Assembly: GCF_023167465.1 (NCBI RefSeq)
Contig: NZ_AP025698.1
Span: 248,001-312,000, forward strand
Length of the DNA: 64,000 nt
From: Methanothermobacter tenebrarum
GTDB taxonomy: Archaea; Methanobacteriota; Methanobacteria; Methanobacteriales; DSM-23052
Reading direction: 5' to 3'
The notes below the pieces were generated by a model. That model was not told where the DNA came from and did not search any database. It worked only from the letters and a program-made list of their open reading frames with translations. Below are positions 26,000-34,878 of this stretch, one piece after another. Made by a program: the position numbers and the translations under genes. The number at the start of each line of letters is the position of its first letter. The stretch's first letter is position 1.

Positions 26000-27148
26000 A
26001 TGGAAATGGACTTCAAAGGCCTCTCCAGGGATAAAGTTTTAAAACTTTTAAAAAGGGTTAAAAGGGAAGACTTAACCTATGATTCCGGTAAGATACTCGG
26101 TTCAATGTGCACTAGCCCCCACCCCCTTGCAAAGGAAGTTTTCTGCGAATTCATAGAATCCAACCTTGGGGATCCCGGTCTTTTTAAGGGTACAAGGGCC
26201 CTTGAAAAAGACGTTATAAGGATGATCGGGGAGCTCCTAGCGGACCCTAATGTAGTGGGGCACGTGGTAACTGGGGGTACAGAGGCCAATCTCATGGCAA
26301 TGCGCGCTGCCCGTAATATTACAGGCCTTGCAGAACCTGAGATAATAGTCCCCAGGTCGGCTCATTTCTCCTTTAAAAAGGCTGCTGAGATTTTAAGGTT
26401 AAATTTGAAGGAGGCCGCGCTTGGCCCTGATTATAGGGTGGATGTTGATTCTGTGGTGGAACTCTTATCATCTAATACAGTTGCTATTGTGGGTATTGCC
26501 GGGACAACTGAACTTGGACTGGTTGATCCCATACCAGAACTTTCAAGATTATGTGAGGATGAAGGGGTGTATTTGCATGTTGACGCAGCCCTTGGGGGAT
26601 TCATAATACCCTTCCTGAAAGAGGCTGGATATGATCTTCCTGATTTCGATTTTAGATTGGATGGTGTTACTTCCGTTACTATAGACCCTCATAAGATGGG
26701 TTTAGCCCCCATACCAAGTGGTTGTATAGTTTTCAGGGGACAGGAGTATCTTGATTCCATGAGTATTGAGACACCATATCTTACGGAGAAGCAGCAATCA
26801 ACTATAGTGGGGACGCGTAGCGGGGCTTCGGCAGCGGCAACTTGGGCCATAATGAAGTACATGGGACACGAGGGGTATATAAGGGTTGTTAAGGATTCTA
26901 TGAGGATCACCCAATTTTTAGCCCGTGAACTTAAAAGGTGCGGGTTTGAGCTTGTTACAGAGCCCCAGTTAAATATTGTGGCCTTTAATTCACCTGACAT
27001 GTCCCCGGAGGCCCTTGCATATGAACTTGAATTAAGGGGTTGGTCTGTGTCAATTTCATCATATCCTCCGGCTGTGAGGATAGTTTTAATGCCCCATATC
27101 AAAAAAGAGCATGTAAAGGCTTTTATGGAGGATCTTACGGGAATATGA
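26000..27148 (+). CDS. mfnA: L-tyrosine/L-aspartate decarboxylase MfnA
   Basis: A 382-residue PLP enzyme of the group II decarboxylase family. In methanogens MfnA makes tyramine for methanofuran and can make beta-alanine for coenzyme A. The PLP lysine is in TIDPHKMGLAP (Lys232); the glycine-rich GGTEANLMAMRAARN and the substrate-side HVDAALGGFIIPF are intact. A second ATG two codons in is an alternative start. It overlaps the fumarase subunit gene by four bases (ATGA). Confidence 0.94.
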   Translation: MEMDFKGLSRDKVLKLLKRVKREDLTYDSGKILGSMCTSPHPLAKEVFCEFIESNLGDPGLFKGTRALEKDVIRMIGELLADPNVVGHVVTGGTEANLMAMRAARNITGLAEPEIIVPRSAHFSFKKAAEILRLNLKEAALGPDYRVDVDSVVELLSSNTVAIVGIAGTTELGLVDPIPELSRLCEDEGVYLHVDAALGGFIIPFLKEAGYDLPDFDFRLDGVTSVTIDPHKMGLAPIPSGCIVFRGQEYLDSMSIETPYLTEKQQSTIVGTRSGASAAATWAIMKYMGHEGYIRVVKDSMRITQFLARELKRCGFELVTEPQLNIVAFNSPDMSPEALAYELELRGWSVSISSYPPAVRIVLMPHIKKEHVKAFMEDLTGI

Positions 27149-27639
27149 TTGAGATAAGAGTCCCATCTACAGTGGCCAGTTTGAAATCTTTGGAAGTTGG
27201 TGATAGGATCCTGTTAAAGGGTAGGGTTTATACTGGTAGGGATGCTGTTTTACCTAGGCTTGTGGAGGCTGTGAAGGCTGGCCGGTCTCCAGTAGATTTG
27301 AAGGGTGCGGCTATAATGCATACGGGTGTGAGTGGTGCTGGTATTGCCCCGACAAGTAGTAACAAGGAGGATATCGAGGATAGCATCCCATTCTTAGCAT
27401 CTGCGGGTGTTCTGATACACATTGGGAAGGGATCCCTTAGGGATGAGACTGTACGTGGATTAGATGAGGCTGGTGCGATATTTGTGGTCACGCCTCCTGT
27501 GGCGGCGTTGCTTTCAAGCAGGGTAAGGTCGAAGAGACTCGTTGCATATGGGGAGGAGGGTATGGAGGCGCTCTATGAGTTGGAGGTTGAGGGATTCCCT
27601 GGTATAGTTGCGGTTGCCCATGGAAAGTCCATCATTTAA
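27145..27639 (+). CDS. Fumarate hydratase class I, beta subunit
   Basis: A 164-residue protein of the FumA/TtdB C-terminal family, separate from the alpha subunit as in most archaea. Motifs include GDRILLKGRVYTGRDAVLPRL near the start, the substrate-loop MHTGVSGAGIAPTSS and VVTPPVAALLSSRV. It interconverts fumarate and malate in the incomplete reductive citric acid pathway. The ATG used lies in an ATGA overlap with mfnA; longer readings are antisense artefacts. It is not possible to rule out the tartrate dehydratase paralogue from sequence alone. Confidence 0.88.
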   Translation: MIEIRVPSTVASLKSLEVGDRILLKGRVYTGRDAVLPRLVEAVKAGRSPVDLKGAAIMHTGVSGAGIAPTSSNKEDIEDSIPFLASAGVLIHIGKGSLRDETVRGLDEAGAIFVVTPPVAALLSSRVRSKRLVAYGEEGMEALYELEVEGFPGIVAVAHGKSII

Positions 27640-28267
27640 GGTTTATGGTCTTTGATGGTTTCCCGAATACAAGGTCGCCGGCATCGCCAAGGCCTGGTAC
27701 GATGTAACCTAGGTTGTCAAGTTTTTCTTCGATGGAACAAGTGTAAACTTCTATTTTGAACCTTTTTATCCTTTCGAGTCCAGCCTTTGCTGATATTACA
27801 TTAAATATTACGAGTCTTTTAATGTTGAGGGTTTTCAGTCTTTCTAGTATTTGTTCCATGGTGTTTCCTGTTGCTAGCATTGGATCTGCTATTATCACGG
27901 TCTTGTCATGTACCTCGGGTATTTTGAAGTAGTCGATGTGGACCTTGAATGGGCTTCTGTCTTCTCTCCATGCCCCGATTATCCCATGTTGGGCTTCTGG
28001 GAACACTTTCATTATACCATAACTGAATGGTAGTGATGTTCGCAACACGCTTATAACTATGATCTCATCTGTAATTTTTAGGGCTTCAGCAACTCCTAGT
28101 GGGGTTCGCACCCTTGTCTTCTTATAGGATAGTGTGTTAGCGAACTCGTATGCCATGTAACGTCCAATCTCGGTTAGGCCGTGTCTGAAATGCGCCGGGT
28201 CGATCCCTTTACGGCGTATTCTCCCAAGTTTTTCTTGGATGATAAGATTGTCAACTAGTTTTATCAT
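27632..28267 (-). CDS. upp: Uracil phosphoribosyltransferase
   Basis: A 211-residue PRTase that salvages uracil to UMP. The PRPP-binding loop is ADPMLATGNTMEQIL, and VISVLRTSLPFSYGI is the pyrophosphate-binding region. The C-terminal uracil-binding part, IVPGLGDAGDLVFGKP, ends the protein as in known Upp enzymes. Its 3' end overlaps the convergent fumarase gene by eight bases. Trm56 is directly upstream with an ATGA-type overlap. Confidence 0.93.
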   Translation of the reverse strand: MIKLVDNLIIQEKLGRIRRKGIDPAHFRHGLTEIGRYMAYEFANTLSYKKTRVRTPLGVAEALKITDEIIVISVLRTSLPFSYGIMKVFPEAQHGIIGAWREDRSPFKVHIDYFKIPEVHDKTVIIADPMLATGNTMEQILERLKTLNIKRLVIFNVISAKAGLERIKRFKIEVYTCSIEEKLDNLGYIVPGLGDAGDLVFGKPSKTINLK

Positions 28268-28788
28268 ATTTTACTCTCCCTGATTTTTTTACCACTCTTT
28301 GAGGGTATTACTTCTATTTTAGGGTTTTCGAATCTCTTTTCTAGTTCTTTTCCCTCGAAGAACATGTGGAGGAATACTGCCAGTGCGGAGACTTCTGAGT
28401 GTGGCTGGTTTGTAACCGCCACGTTAAAGTCGGCTAATTTGAAGATTTCTCCGGGTACGCGGGGTCCCCCGACGATTACTAGTTTGTCTTTGTTGCTTTC
28501 TTTGATCTTTTTTATTATGTCTTGTATGGGTATGCCATACATTGTAAGGTGTATTATTTCGCCTTTCCATTCTTTCAGGATTTTCTTCCAATCTTTTTGA
28601 TAGGATACTCTGAATGGTCCTCCCCACCTTTCAGTGACGTCATCAACATTCTCTATAAGTCTCTTGTCATCTTCTCCGGTGATGATGACTTCTGAGGCTC
28701 CGAATGCCCTCGCGGTTAGGCATACGTGCGTTGTGATCCTGGCATCTCTGGCTTTCCTGTGACCCAACCTTAAAACTTTTATTATCAT
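28264..28788 (-). CDS. trm56: tRNA (cytidine(56)-2'-O)-methyltransferase
   Basis: A 174-residue archaeal SPOUT methyltransferase. aTrm56 methylates the 2'-OH of C56 in the T loop. It starts with RLGHRKARDARITTHVCL, and the knot region reads LVIVGGPRVPGEIFKLADFNVAVTNQPHSEVSALAVFL, which I split here only as family evidence: GGPRVPGE and NQPHSEVSALA are the conserved parts. Length matches the family. It sits between upp and cobS in a tight minus-strand operon. Confidence 0.93.
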   Translation of the reverse strand: MIIKVLRLGHRKARDARITTHVCLTARAFGASEVIITGEDDKRLIENVDDVTERWGGPFRVSYQKDWKKILKEWKGEIIHLTMYGIPIQDIIKKIKESNKDKLVIVGGPRVPGEIFKLADFNVAVTNQPHSEVSALAVFLHMFFEGKELEKRFENPKIEVIPSKSGKKIRESKI

Positions 28789-29535
28789 CTACACTCCCCC
28801 TAGTATTACTAGTATGATTAGTGTTAGCATCCTGTTGAATTCGTTGGATGCGCCGAGAACGTCTCCTGTTGTATATTTGAAGTTTTTCCTTGCAATCGCC
28901 CCGATGAACAAGCCCCCGATTATACTTGCGAGTATTCCTATCATACCCTGGTGTTTTAGTAGTAGGAAACTGATGATAAATGATAGGATGGATGAGAGGA
29001 TGAACCTTTTTTTGTCCATTTCCATTATGAAATGGCGTCCTATCCCTTCGTCTAGTGGCTTTGATATGATGCATGAACTTATAAGACCCATCTTGGCGCC
29101 TACTTCCCCTAGTATTATTATATGGGGGAGTTGATTTTGGGGTGTTGAATAGAGGCATGTGAATGTTGTGATGGCAACGATAAAGAATAAGCCGAGTCCT
29201 CCGGTTCCTATGCGTTCGTCTTTCATTATCCTGATTTTATCTTCTGGGCTTCCATGGGCCATTAGGGCGTCGCCCATGTCTATGAGCCCGTCTAGGTGGT
29301 GGAAGCCGTTAAACCAGATTAGGAATCCGTAGGCTAGGCTGGCTATTATGATTGGTGGCAATCCTATCAGTTGTAGGAGGGCTGCCAGGGCGCCCCCGGT
29401 GAGGCCTATGATGGCTCCCATGACTGGGAAAAGCCATGTGTATTTTGCGATTTGTGGTATGCTAGTGTGTGTTTTTACGGGTAGTATTGTTAGGAATGAG
29501 AGTAGGCCTATTATTTCACGTAACATGTTTATCAT
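28789..29535 (-). CDS. cobS: Adenosylcobinamide-GDP ribazoletransferase (cobalamin synthase)
   Basis: A 248-residue integral membrane protein that joins alpha-ribazole (phosphate) to adenosylcobinamide-GDP. Hallmarks are FLTILPV at the N-terminus, the acidic motif NGFHHLDGLIDMGDALM and KDERIGTGGLGLF. There are about six hydrophobic segments. The start overlaps the end of the upstream cobZ-like gene by four bases, which supports a cobamide role for both. Methanogens need corrinoids for the Mtr methyltransferase. Confidence 0.94.
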   Translation of the reverse strand: MINMLREIIGLLSFLTILPVKTHTSIPQIAKYTWLFPVMGAIIGLTGGALAALLQLIGLPPIIIASLAYGFLIWFNGFHHLDGLIDMGDALMAHGSPEDKIRIMKDERIGTGGLGLFFIVAITTFTCLYSTPQNQLPHIIILGEVGAKMGLISSCIISKPLDEGIGRHFIMEMDKKRFILSSILSFIISFLLLKHQGMIGILASIIGGLFIGAIARKNFKYTTGDVLGASNEFNRMLTLIILVILGGV

Positions 29536-30413
29536 TCTTCGAAGATTTTTGACATGGCACCTGCGATGAGACCCGCGATAACATCATCTGTCATGGGCCC
29601 TAATCTGCCTATTATACCCGGTTTTTCTTCGTCGTAGCGTTTAAAGTTGAATATTGCCTTTGTACCCGCGATTTGGTTGGCGACGGCCATCCCCAGGACT
29701 TCGTCGGCGTATAGGTGGACTGGGTCGTCATCTATGTTCACGTCTTTTATCCTATGGTATTTTAGGTCTTCCTCGGCTCTTATAGCGGCTAATATTAGGC
29801 TTATAATGTTGATGTCGGATAATGATTTGATCAGTTGTTCTTTAAGTTTTTCTTTTAATTCTCTGTTTATTTCAACTCCTACGCAGAGTTTGACGCCAGC
29901 TTCTGTGAGCTCGTCTAATCCTATGCCCTTTTCTTCTAGTTGTTCTAGGATGCTTATATTATTCTCTTTTAGCATGGTAAGGAGGCTTTTTTTCATGCAA
30001 TTTTTTAGTTTTTTCTTGGTGCAGTTTCCTGGCCGGCCCTCTCTACTGATTATGAGGATGGTGTTGGTTTTGTAGAATCTGGTTAGTGGTCCTAGTATCT
30101 TATCTTTGGCTTCTATGATTATTTTAAGATATGATAAGAGTTCTTCTGGGCTTTTTTTATCATCTATGAATATTATAAGGTCTAGTAGTGAGTCTTTGAT
30201 TCCTATGGTGAGGGTTGTGTCTTTGAAGTCTTTTAGGAAGAGTTTGAAATTTTCTGCTGATACTCTCATATTGTTTGGATATGTTACCTTTTTTGTTTCA
30301 TGGAAGCCGCTTTTTGTCTCGTGTACTTCTAGTATCCTCAGGCCGTGGATGTTTTCTATGGTTAGTCTGTTCTTGTTGTATTGGATGCTGGTTTCGCCTT
30401 TTATGATTTGCAT
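29532..30413 (-). CDS. CobZ-like protein with PgpA-type C-terminal domain
   Basis: A 293-residue protein of two parts. The C-terminal half (about 135-293) matches the PgpA-type fold known from archaeal CobZ, the alpha-ribazole-5'-phosphate phosphatase described in Methanosarcina mazei; conserved acidic segments are HLYADEVLGMAVANQIAGT and GPMTDDVIAGLIAGAM. The N-terminal 130 residues are a separate mixed alpha/beta region that I do not recognise. The direct overlap with cobS favours the CobZ role over phosphatidylglycerophosphate phosphatase. Function is inference from context and distant similarity. Confidence 0.65.
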   Translation of the reverse strand: MQIIKGETSIQYNKNRLTIENIHGLRILEVHETKSGFHETKKVTYPNNMRVSAENFKLFLKDFKDTTLTIGIKDSLLDLIIFIDDKKSPEELLSYLKIIIEAKDKILGPLTRFYKTNTILIISREGRPGNCTKKKLKNCMKKSLLTMLKENNISILEQLEEKGIGLDELTEAGVKLCVGVEINRELKEKLKEQLIKSLSDINIISLILAAIRAEEDLKYHRIKDVNIDDDPVHLYADEVLGMAVANQIAGTKAIFNFKRYDEEKPGIIGRLGPMTDDVIAGLIAGAMSKIFEE

Positions 30414-30471
30414 TGGGGATCACCAAATGTTTTATTTAATCATCTTCACATATCTAAACTTTGGTGATATT

Positions 30472-30801
30472 ATGAAGGTGCATCTTAGGGTGTTTATTGA
30501 AGTTGAAAATCTTGGCAAGGTTATAAATATACTCGCGGAGGAGGGTGTCACGGGATTCTATATGGTGGAATATAAAGGTATTTCCCCTAGTGAGTGGAGT
30601 GGTTTCATTGTTAGGGAGGATCCGGAATCTGCCATATCACTTGTGAGGAATCATGCAATGGATGCTATACTTATCTGTTCTGTTGTTGATGAGGAACAGG
30701 TGGAGGGTATAATAGAGAGGTTCAAGGATGAGCTTTCTGATGAACGTTACACGCTCTTGGAAGTTCCTGTAAAGCGTATAATCGTGAATTCGCCACAATA
30801 G
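30472..30801 (+). CDS. PII-like protein, MJ1244 family
   Basis: A 109-residue protein of the family described as homologous to nitrogen regulatory protein PII (MJ1244 family). It has the ferredoxin-like beta-alpha-beta pattern of PII proteins: KVHLRVFIEVENLGKVINIL, a strand-loop around GFYMVEYKGISPSEWSG and a second VDEEQVEGIIERFKDEL unit. The longer upstream frame is antisense to the cobZ-like gene, so the ATG at 30472, after TTTGGTGAT, is used. It lies ten bases before larC; a signalling or metal-sensing role linked to nickel is possible but unproven. Confidence 0.8.
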   Translation: MKVHLRVFIEVENLGKVINILAEEGVTGFYMVEYKGISPSEWSGFIVREDPESAISLVRNHAMDAILICSVVDEEQVEGIIERFKDELSDERYTLLEVPVKRIIVNSPQ

Positions 30802-30811
30802 CTGATCCCCT

Positions 30812-32020
30812 ATGGTAGTGGTTGTAGACCCCCAATTAGCTGGCGTGGCCGGTAACATGATCATAGGGGCTCTGATAGGCTTGGGAGCCCATCCGGGCAA
30901 GGTTGTTGAGGTTATGGAGGCTGCGGCGTCCTATTTTGGGGGTGTTGATGTTAAGGTTTCTGATGTTAAAAGGGCGGGTATAAAAGCCACCTATGTTGGA
31001 GTGAAAAAAGCTTCCATACCCCATTTTAAGTATCCTGAATTCTTGGAGAAAATTGAGGCCATCGACCATCCACTCATAGATGATAAGATGATATCCTTCT
31101 CCAGGGCGGTGTTTCATACCATAGCACAAGCCGAGGCGAAAATCCACGGAAAATCCCTGGATGATATACACTTCCATGAGGTGGGGGCGTCTGATGCTGT
31201 TGCAGACGTTTTCGGGGCGGCTTTCGCGTACTTCAGCCTTGGATTGGACGGGGAGAGGGTTTATTCGCTCCCAGTAGCCCTGGGGGGAGGTTCAACCACA
31301 TCAGCCCATGGTAGGATCCCCATACCCGCACCAGCAACCCTTGAGATCCTCAGAGGAGCCCCGGTCCGGGGAGGGCCGGCTAGAATGGAACTTGCAACGC
31401 CTACAGGAGCCGCCCTACTCGTTAACATGGTGGATGAATTCAGGGAATTCCTCCCACTTACTAGGATCGTGGAGGTCGGCTATGGCGCGGGTAAAATGGA
31501 CCCAGACTTCCCCAATATACTCAGGATAATAAAGGGTTCTAAGAGCCTAGAAGAGGATAAAATAGTATTATTCGAGACAAACTTGGATCATCTAAGCGGT
31601 GAAATAATAGGGAACCTTTTCGATGATCTTATAGGAGAGGGGGCCCTTGACGTGACAGTCACACCCATACTAATGAAAAAGAATAGACCAGGCCACCTTT
31701 TAAGGGTCATATCCAGACTAGAAGACCAGGAGAATATATTAAGGAGGATATTCAAGGAGACGGGGACGCTTGGCATCAGAGCATTCCCCCAGGTACATAG
31801 AACAATCCTTGAAAGGGAAAAAATCCCATTTAAAGTTAATATCAGGGGAGAATGGACAGTGAATTTTAAGGTAGCCTCCTTGGACTCTGAGATAATAAGT
31901 GCACGTATAGAATACGAGGACGCGAAGAAAATATCATCAAAGACAGGAATTCCACTCCGCGAAGTCATAAGAATAGCGGAAGAACAATTCAAAGATTGGG
32001 TGGATGGTGAACCAGATTGA
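30812..32020 (+). CDS. larC: LarC-family nickel insertion protein
   Basis: A 402-residue LarC (formerly UPF0272/DUF111). In bacteria LarC inserts nickel into the pyridinium-dithioacid precursor of the nickel-pincer nucleotide cofactor, using CTP. Conserved parts are DPQLAGVAGNMIIGALIGLG at the N-terminus, HFHEVGASDAVADVFG and TPTGAALLVNM. LarB and LarE are not in the window, so whether the pincer cofactor is made is unclear; many methanogens hold larC. It shares an operon with the PII-like gene and queC (TTGA overlap). Confidence 0.9.
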   Translation: MVVVVDPQLAGVAGNMIIGALIGLGAHPGKVVEVMEAAASYFGGVDVKVSDVKRAGIKATYVGVKKASIPHFKYPEFLEKIEAIDHPLIDDKMISFSRAVFHTIAQAEAKIHGKSLDDIHFHEVGASDAVADVFGAAFAYFSLGLDGERVYSLPVALGGGSTTSAHGRIPIPAPATLEILRGAPVRGGPARMELATPTGAALLVNMVDEFREFLPLTRIVEVGYGAGKMDPDFPNILRIIKGSKSLEEDKIVLFETNLDHLSGEIIGNLFDDLIGEGALDVTVTPILMKKNRPGHLLRVISRLEDQENILRRIFKETGTLGIRAFPQVHRTILEREKIPFKVNIRGEWTVNFKVASLDSEIISARIEYEDAKKISSKTGIPLREVIRIAEEQFKDWVDGEPD

Positions 32021-32688
32021 AGGCTATTAGCATACTCTCAGGGGGCCTTGATTCGACCGTGGCCACAGTAAAACTCGCAGAAAAATATGAGATACATGCC
32101 ATAACCTTTGATTATGGTCAGAAGAGTGCGAGGATGGAGATAGAAGCTTCGAAGATTATAAGCGAATCCTATGGTTTTAAACATTATATTATTAGGCTGC
32201 CATGGCTTGGAGAACTTGGAGGCTCAGCTCTCACAACAAAAAACAAGATACCAGAACCCGCCATGGAAGAGTTAGATAGTAGTGTTGCCAGGGAAACAGC
32301 TAGGGCTGTTTGGGTTCCTGCCCGTAACCTTGTCTTCACTTCTATTGGGGCGGCATATGCAGATGCACTAGATGCAAGGGCTATCATCGTTGGATGGGAT
32401 CTTGAGGAGGCGAGAACATTCCCTGATAATTCCCAGAGATTCCTCAGGGCATTCAATAGGGTTCTTGAGGTGGGTGTCCTTGGGGATGTTAAGGTTGAAG
32501 CGCCCCTAATATCATATACTAAAAAAGAGATAATAGAGGAGGGTTATAGGATTGGAGCCCCTATAGAGGTTACATATTCTTGTTATGAGGGTGGGAGGTT
32601 GCATTGTGGCCGTTGCGAATCTTGTATGAGGAGGAAAAGAGCTTTTAAACTTGCGGGGGTGGAGGATCCTACAGCCTATAGGCTTTGA
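32017..32688 (+). CDS. queC: 7-cyano-7-deazaguanine (preQ0) synthase QueC
   Basis: A 223-residue QueC, making preQ0 from carboxydeazaguanine; in archaea it feeds archaeosine in tRNA. The PP-loop SGGLDSTVATVKL is at the N-terminus, and the zinc cysteines are in the C-terminal CYEGGRLHCGRCESCMRRK. Start is a TTG overlapping the larC stop; no upstream in-frame ATG exists, and the P-loop begins eight residues in, so a shorter start is impossible. Confidence 0.95.
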   Translation: MKAISILSGGLDSTVATVKLAEKYEIHAITFDYGQKSARMEIEASKIISESYGFKHYIIRLPWLGELGGSALTTKNKIPEPAMEELDSSVARETARAVWVPARNLVFTSIGAAYADALDARAIIVGWDLEEARTFPDNSQRFLRAFNRVLEVGVLGDVKVEAPLISYTKKEIIEEGYRIGAPIEVTYSCYEGGRLHCGRCESCMRRKRAFKLAGVEDPTAYRL

Positions 32689-34398
32689 TTATTTTATCAC
32701 CATGAGAACGTCCCCTGCTTCTACTTTCTCCCCCTCTTGGGTGTATATTTTCTCCACGACACCCGAATGTGGTGCTTGTATGTCGTTTTCCATTTTCATG
32801 GCCTCTATTACTGCTACAACGTCTCCTTCTTCTACTATGTCGCCCTCTTTAACTTTCAGTTTCACGATCATGCCTTGCATTGTGGATTCCACGGCACCTT
32901 CTATGGGTTCTTCTGGTTTTTTAGCTTCTTCTATGGTCACGTAACCTGTGGGTATCACTTTGACTTCGAATTCGTCCCCGTCTACTTCTACAAGGTATTG
33001 GGTTGGAACGGCCTCGGCTGGTCCGGGTAGGGCTTCCCTTGGCGGTTCTAGGGGTTCTTCTTCGATTTCTCCTCTGAGGAATTTTGGTGCTATGGTTGGG
33101 TAGAGTGCGAATGTTAGGACGTCCTCCTCCTTTCGGATTATCCCAAGTTTTTCACCCTCCTTCTTATATTTTTCGAATTGGGGTTCTAGTATGTCGGCTG
33201 GTCTGCATTTTATGGGTTCCTGGTCTCCTATTATCTTGGCGGCAACTTCCGGGTTTAAGGGTGCTGGTGGTCTTCCATAGAGTCCCCTGAAGTAGTCTTT
33301 GACTTCGTTTGAGACCATCTTGTATCTTTCACCTGAGAGCACGTTCATAACAGCTTGTATTCCGACGATTTGGCTCGTGGGTGTTACCAGGGGTGGGTAT
33401 CCCATGTCTTTTCTCACCCTTGGCATTTCTTTCAGGACGTCATCGTAACGGTCGAGGGCGTCCTGTTCTTTGAGTTGGGCTACGAGATTTGATAGCATAC
33501 CCCCTGGTATCTGGTAGATGAGAACATCCGTATCTATACGTTCTGCTATTGGGTCTAGGATGGACTTGTATTTTTCTCGGATTTCCTCGAAGTATTTTTT
33601 TATCTTGGTCAGTTTTTTGAGTTTGAGGCCTGTGTCGTATGGTGTGTCTTTGAGGGCGGCTACCACGCTCTCTGTTGGGGGTTGGGAAGCGCCCCATGAT
33701 AGGGGTGATATTGCAGTGTCTAGTATGTCCACGCCGGCTTGGCACGCGGCATAGTAGCTCATGGGGGTCATCCCACTGGTACAATGACAGTGTAGGTTCA
33801 CTAGTAGGCTGGTCTCCTCTTTAAGGGCTTTAACAAGTTCATAAGCGTCATGTGGTGATATTAGACCGGCCATGTCCTTTATAGCGACTGAGTCGCATTC
33901 CAGGGCTTCCAGTTCCTTGGCGAATTCCACATACTTGTCAAGGGTATGATATGGGCTTATGGTATAACATATTGTCCCTTGGACGTGGGCTCCCTGGTCC
34001 TTAGCCACCTTAATAGCATATTCCATGTTCCTTATATCGTTTAGGGCGTCGAATATCCTGAAGATGTCAACACCATTCTCATAGGCTTTTTCAACGAACT
34101 TTTTAACTATATCATCGGGGTAGTGCTTATATCCTACAAGGTTCTGTCCCCTTAGGAGCATTTGTATAGGGGTTTTTGTGATCTTTTCATCTAACTTTCT
34201 TAGGCGTTCCCATGGGTCCTCATTAAGGTACCTTATACAAGTATCGAATGTTGCACCACCCCATGCCTCTAATGAAAAAAAGCCCACCTTATCCATATCC
34301 TCGGCTATGGGTAACATGTCTCGTGTCCGCATACGGGTTGCAAGGAGTGATTGATGCGCATCTCTGAATGCTGTTTCAACGATTTTTATCCTTTTCAT
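32689..34398 (-). CDS. pycB: Pyruvate carboxylase subunit B
   Basis: A 569-residue protein carrying the carboxyltransferase domain and a biotinyl domain, as in the two-subunit pyruvate carboxylase of methanogens (PycA is elsewhere). The start ETAFRDAHQSLLATRMRT and AIKDMAGL are typical of the metal-dependent carboxyltransferase barrel; histidines in LHCHCTSGM bind metal. The C-terminal biotin lysine lies in EAMKMEND (Lys535). It makes oxaloacetate for biosynthesis. Oxaloacetate decarboxylase alpha subunit is the look-alike; a methanogen context and lack of a membrane partner favour carboxylase. The ATG at 34398 is chosen over one four codons upstream because ETAFRDAH is normally near the very start. 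Confidence 0.93.
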   Translation of the reverse strand: MKRIKIVETAFRDAHQSLLATRMRTRDMLPIAEDMDKVGFFSLEAWGGATFDTCIRYLNEDPWERLRKLDEKITKTPIQMLLRGQNLVGYKHYPDDIVKKFVEKAYENGVDIFRIFDALNDIRNMEYAIKVAKDQGAHVQGTICYTISPYHTLDKYVEFAKELEALECDSVAIKDMAGLISPHDAYELVKALKEETSLLVNLHCHCTSGMTPMSYYAACQAGVDILDTAISPLSWGASQPPTESVVAALKDTPYDTGLKLKKLTKIKKYFEEIREKYKSILDPIAERIDTDVLIYQIPGGMLSNLVAQLKEQDALDRYDDVLKEMPRVRKDMGYPPLVTPTSQIVGIQAVMNVLSGERYKMVSNEVKDYFRGLYGRPPAPLNPEVAAKIIGDQEPIKCRPADILEPQFEKYKKEGEKLGIIRKEEDVLTFALYPTIAPKFLRGEIEEEPLEPPREALPGPAEAVPTQYLVEVDGDEFEVKVIPTGYVTIEEAKKPEEPIEGAVESTMQGMIVKLKVKEGDIVEEGDVVAVIEAMKMENDIQAPHSGVVEKIYTQEGEKVEAGDVLMVIK

Positions 34399-34725
34399 GC
34401 TGACCCTCACGGCGATTCATCATCTCTATATACAATAGTAAGAACTGACTTAAATACTTCAACAAAAGAAGAAAAACCCGGGTCATAATATAATAAGATC
34501 ATATTATTACTGAGTAGATGATATGCTCCACTCCACACGGTACTACAGGAAACTGAAACCGTCCCCCACTAGTTACAGTATGGTAAAATCTTAAGATAAT
34601 GGGAGTGTGAATAGGCCCATATCATCTGGTCATATTAATTTTAACTCTCTCGGCGGGAGCCTCCCATTGGGGGGGAAAGCCGAAAGTTTATATACTTCCT
34701 CTTCTGCTATATTTTTTTGTGCTAA
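34399..34725. other. Intergenic region with promoter and GC-rich inverted repeat
   Basis: No gene is seen between pycB and the ferredoxin for about 500 bases. This first part holds the pycB promoter side, and at 34651-34682 a GC-rich structure: CGGC (34651-34654) pairs with GCCG (34679-34682), and inside it CCTCCC can pair with the following run of seven Gs. Right after it lies a clear TATA box, TTTATATACT (34687-34696). The layout suggests a transcript starting near 34720. Confidence 0.45.
34687..34696 (+). promoter_or_regulatory. TATA box for the leader RNA/ferredoxin transcript
   Basis: TTTATATACT fits the archaeal TATA consensus well and is preceded by purines (CGAAAG), a plausible BRE. 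The implied start is near 34720, giving about 180 bases of transcript before the ferredoxin ATG. Confidence 0.55.
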
Positions 34726-34878
34726 CCTCCAAGTAGGAGGTTGGGATATGGTGTCCTAATCCATAACCCTGTAAAATTGCAGGGTTTGGGACAACCCGAA
34801 TTCACGCCTGTTGGAGACCAAGCGTCGTTGAAGCAGGAAGCCACCTGCGACAGCTGGTGGCAGTTCACGGGATTATAA
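34726..34878 (+). pseudogene. Possible TnpB C-terminus / IS605 right-end remnant (or structured leader RNA)
   Basis: One frame from 34726 to TAA at 34876-34878 encodes 50 residues containing LGQPEFTPVGDQASLKQEAT, which is the kind of tail found at the C-terminus of IS605-family TnpB proteins. The DNA around it (GAAGCAGGAAGCC at 34829-34841, a pairable CCACCTG...CAGCTGGTGG, then GTTCAC at 34863-34868) resembles the 3' end of such elements, which also forms the scaffold of the guide RNA. No zinc-finger or nuclease part of tnpB precedes it. A second hairpin, CCCTG/CAGGG, is at 34767-34784. It may instead be a conserved structured leader of the ferredoxin mRNA. Confidence 0.35.

Noticed and set aside
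34517..34560. Possible box C/D guide RNA (GATGATA ... CTGA)
   Set aside because: The C box does not match RUGAUGA and no internal D'/C' pair was found.
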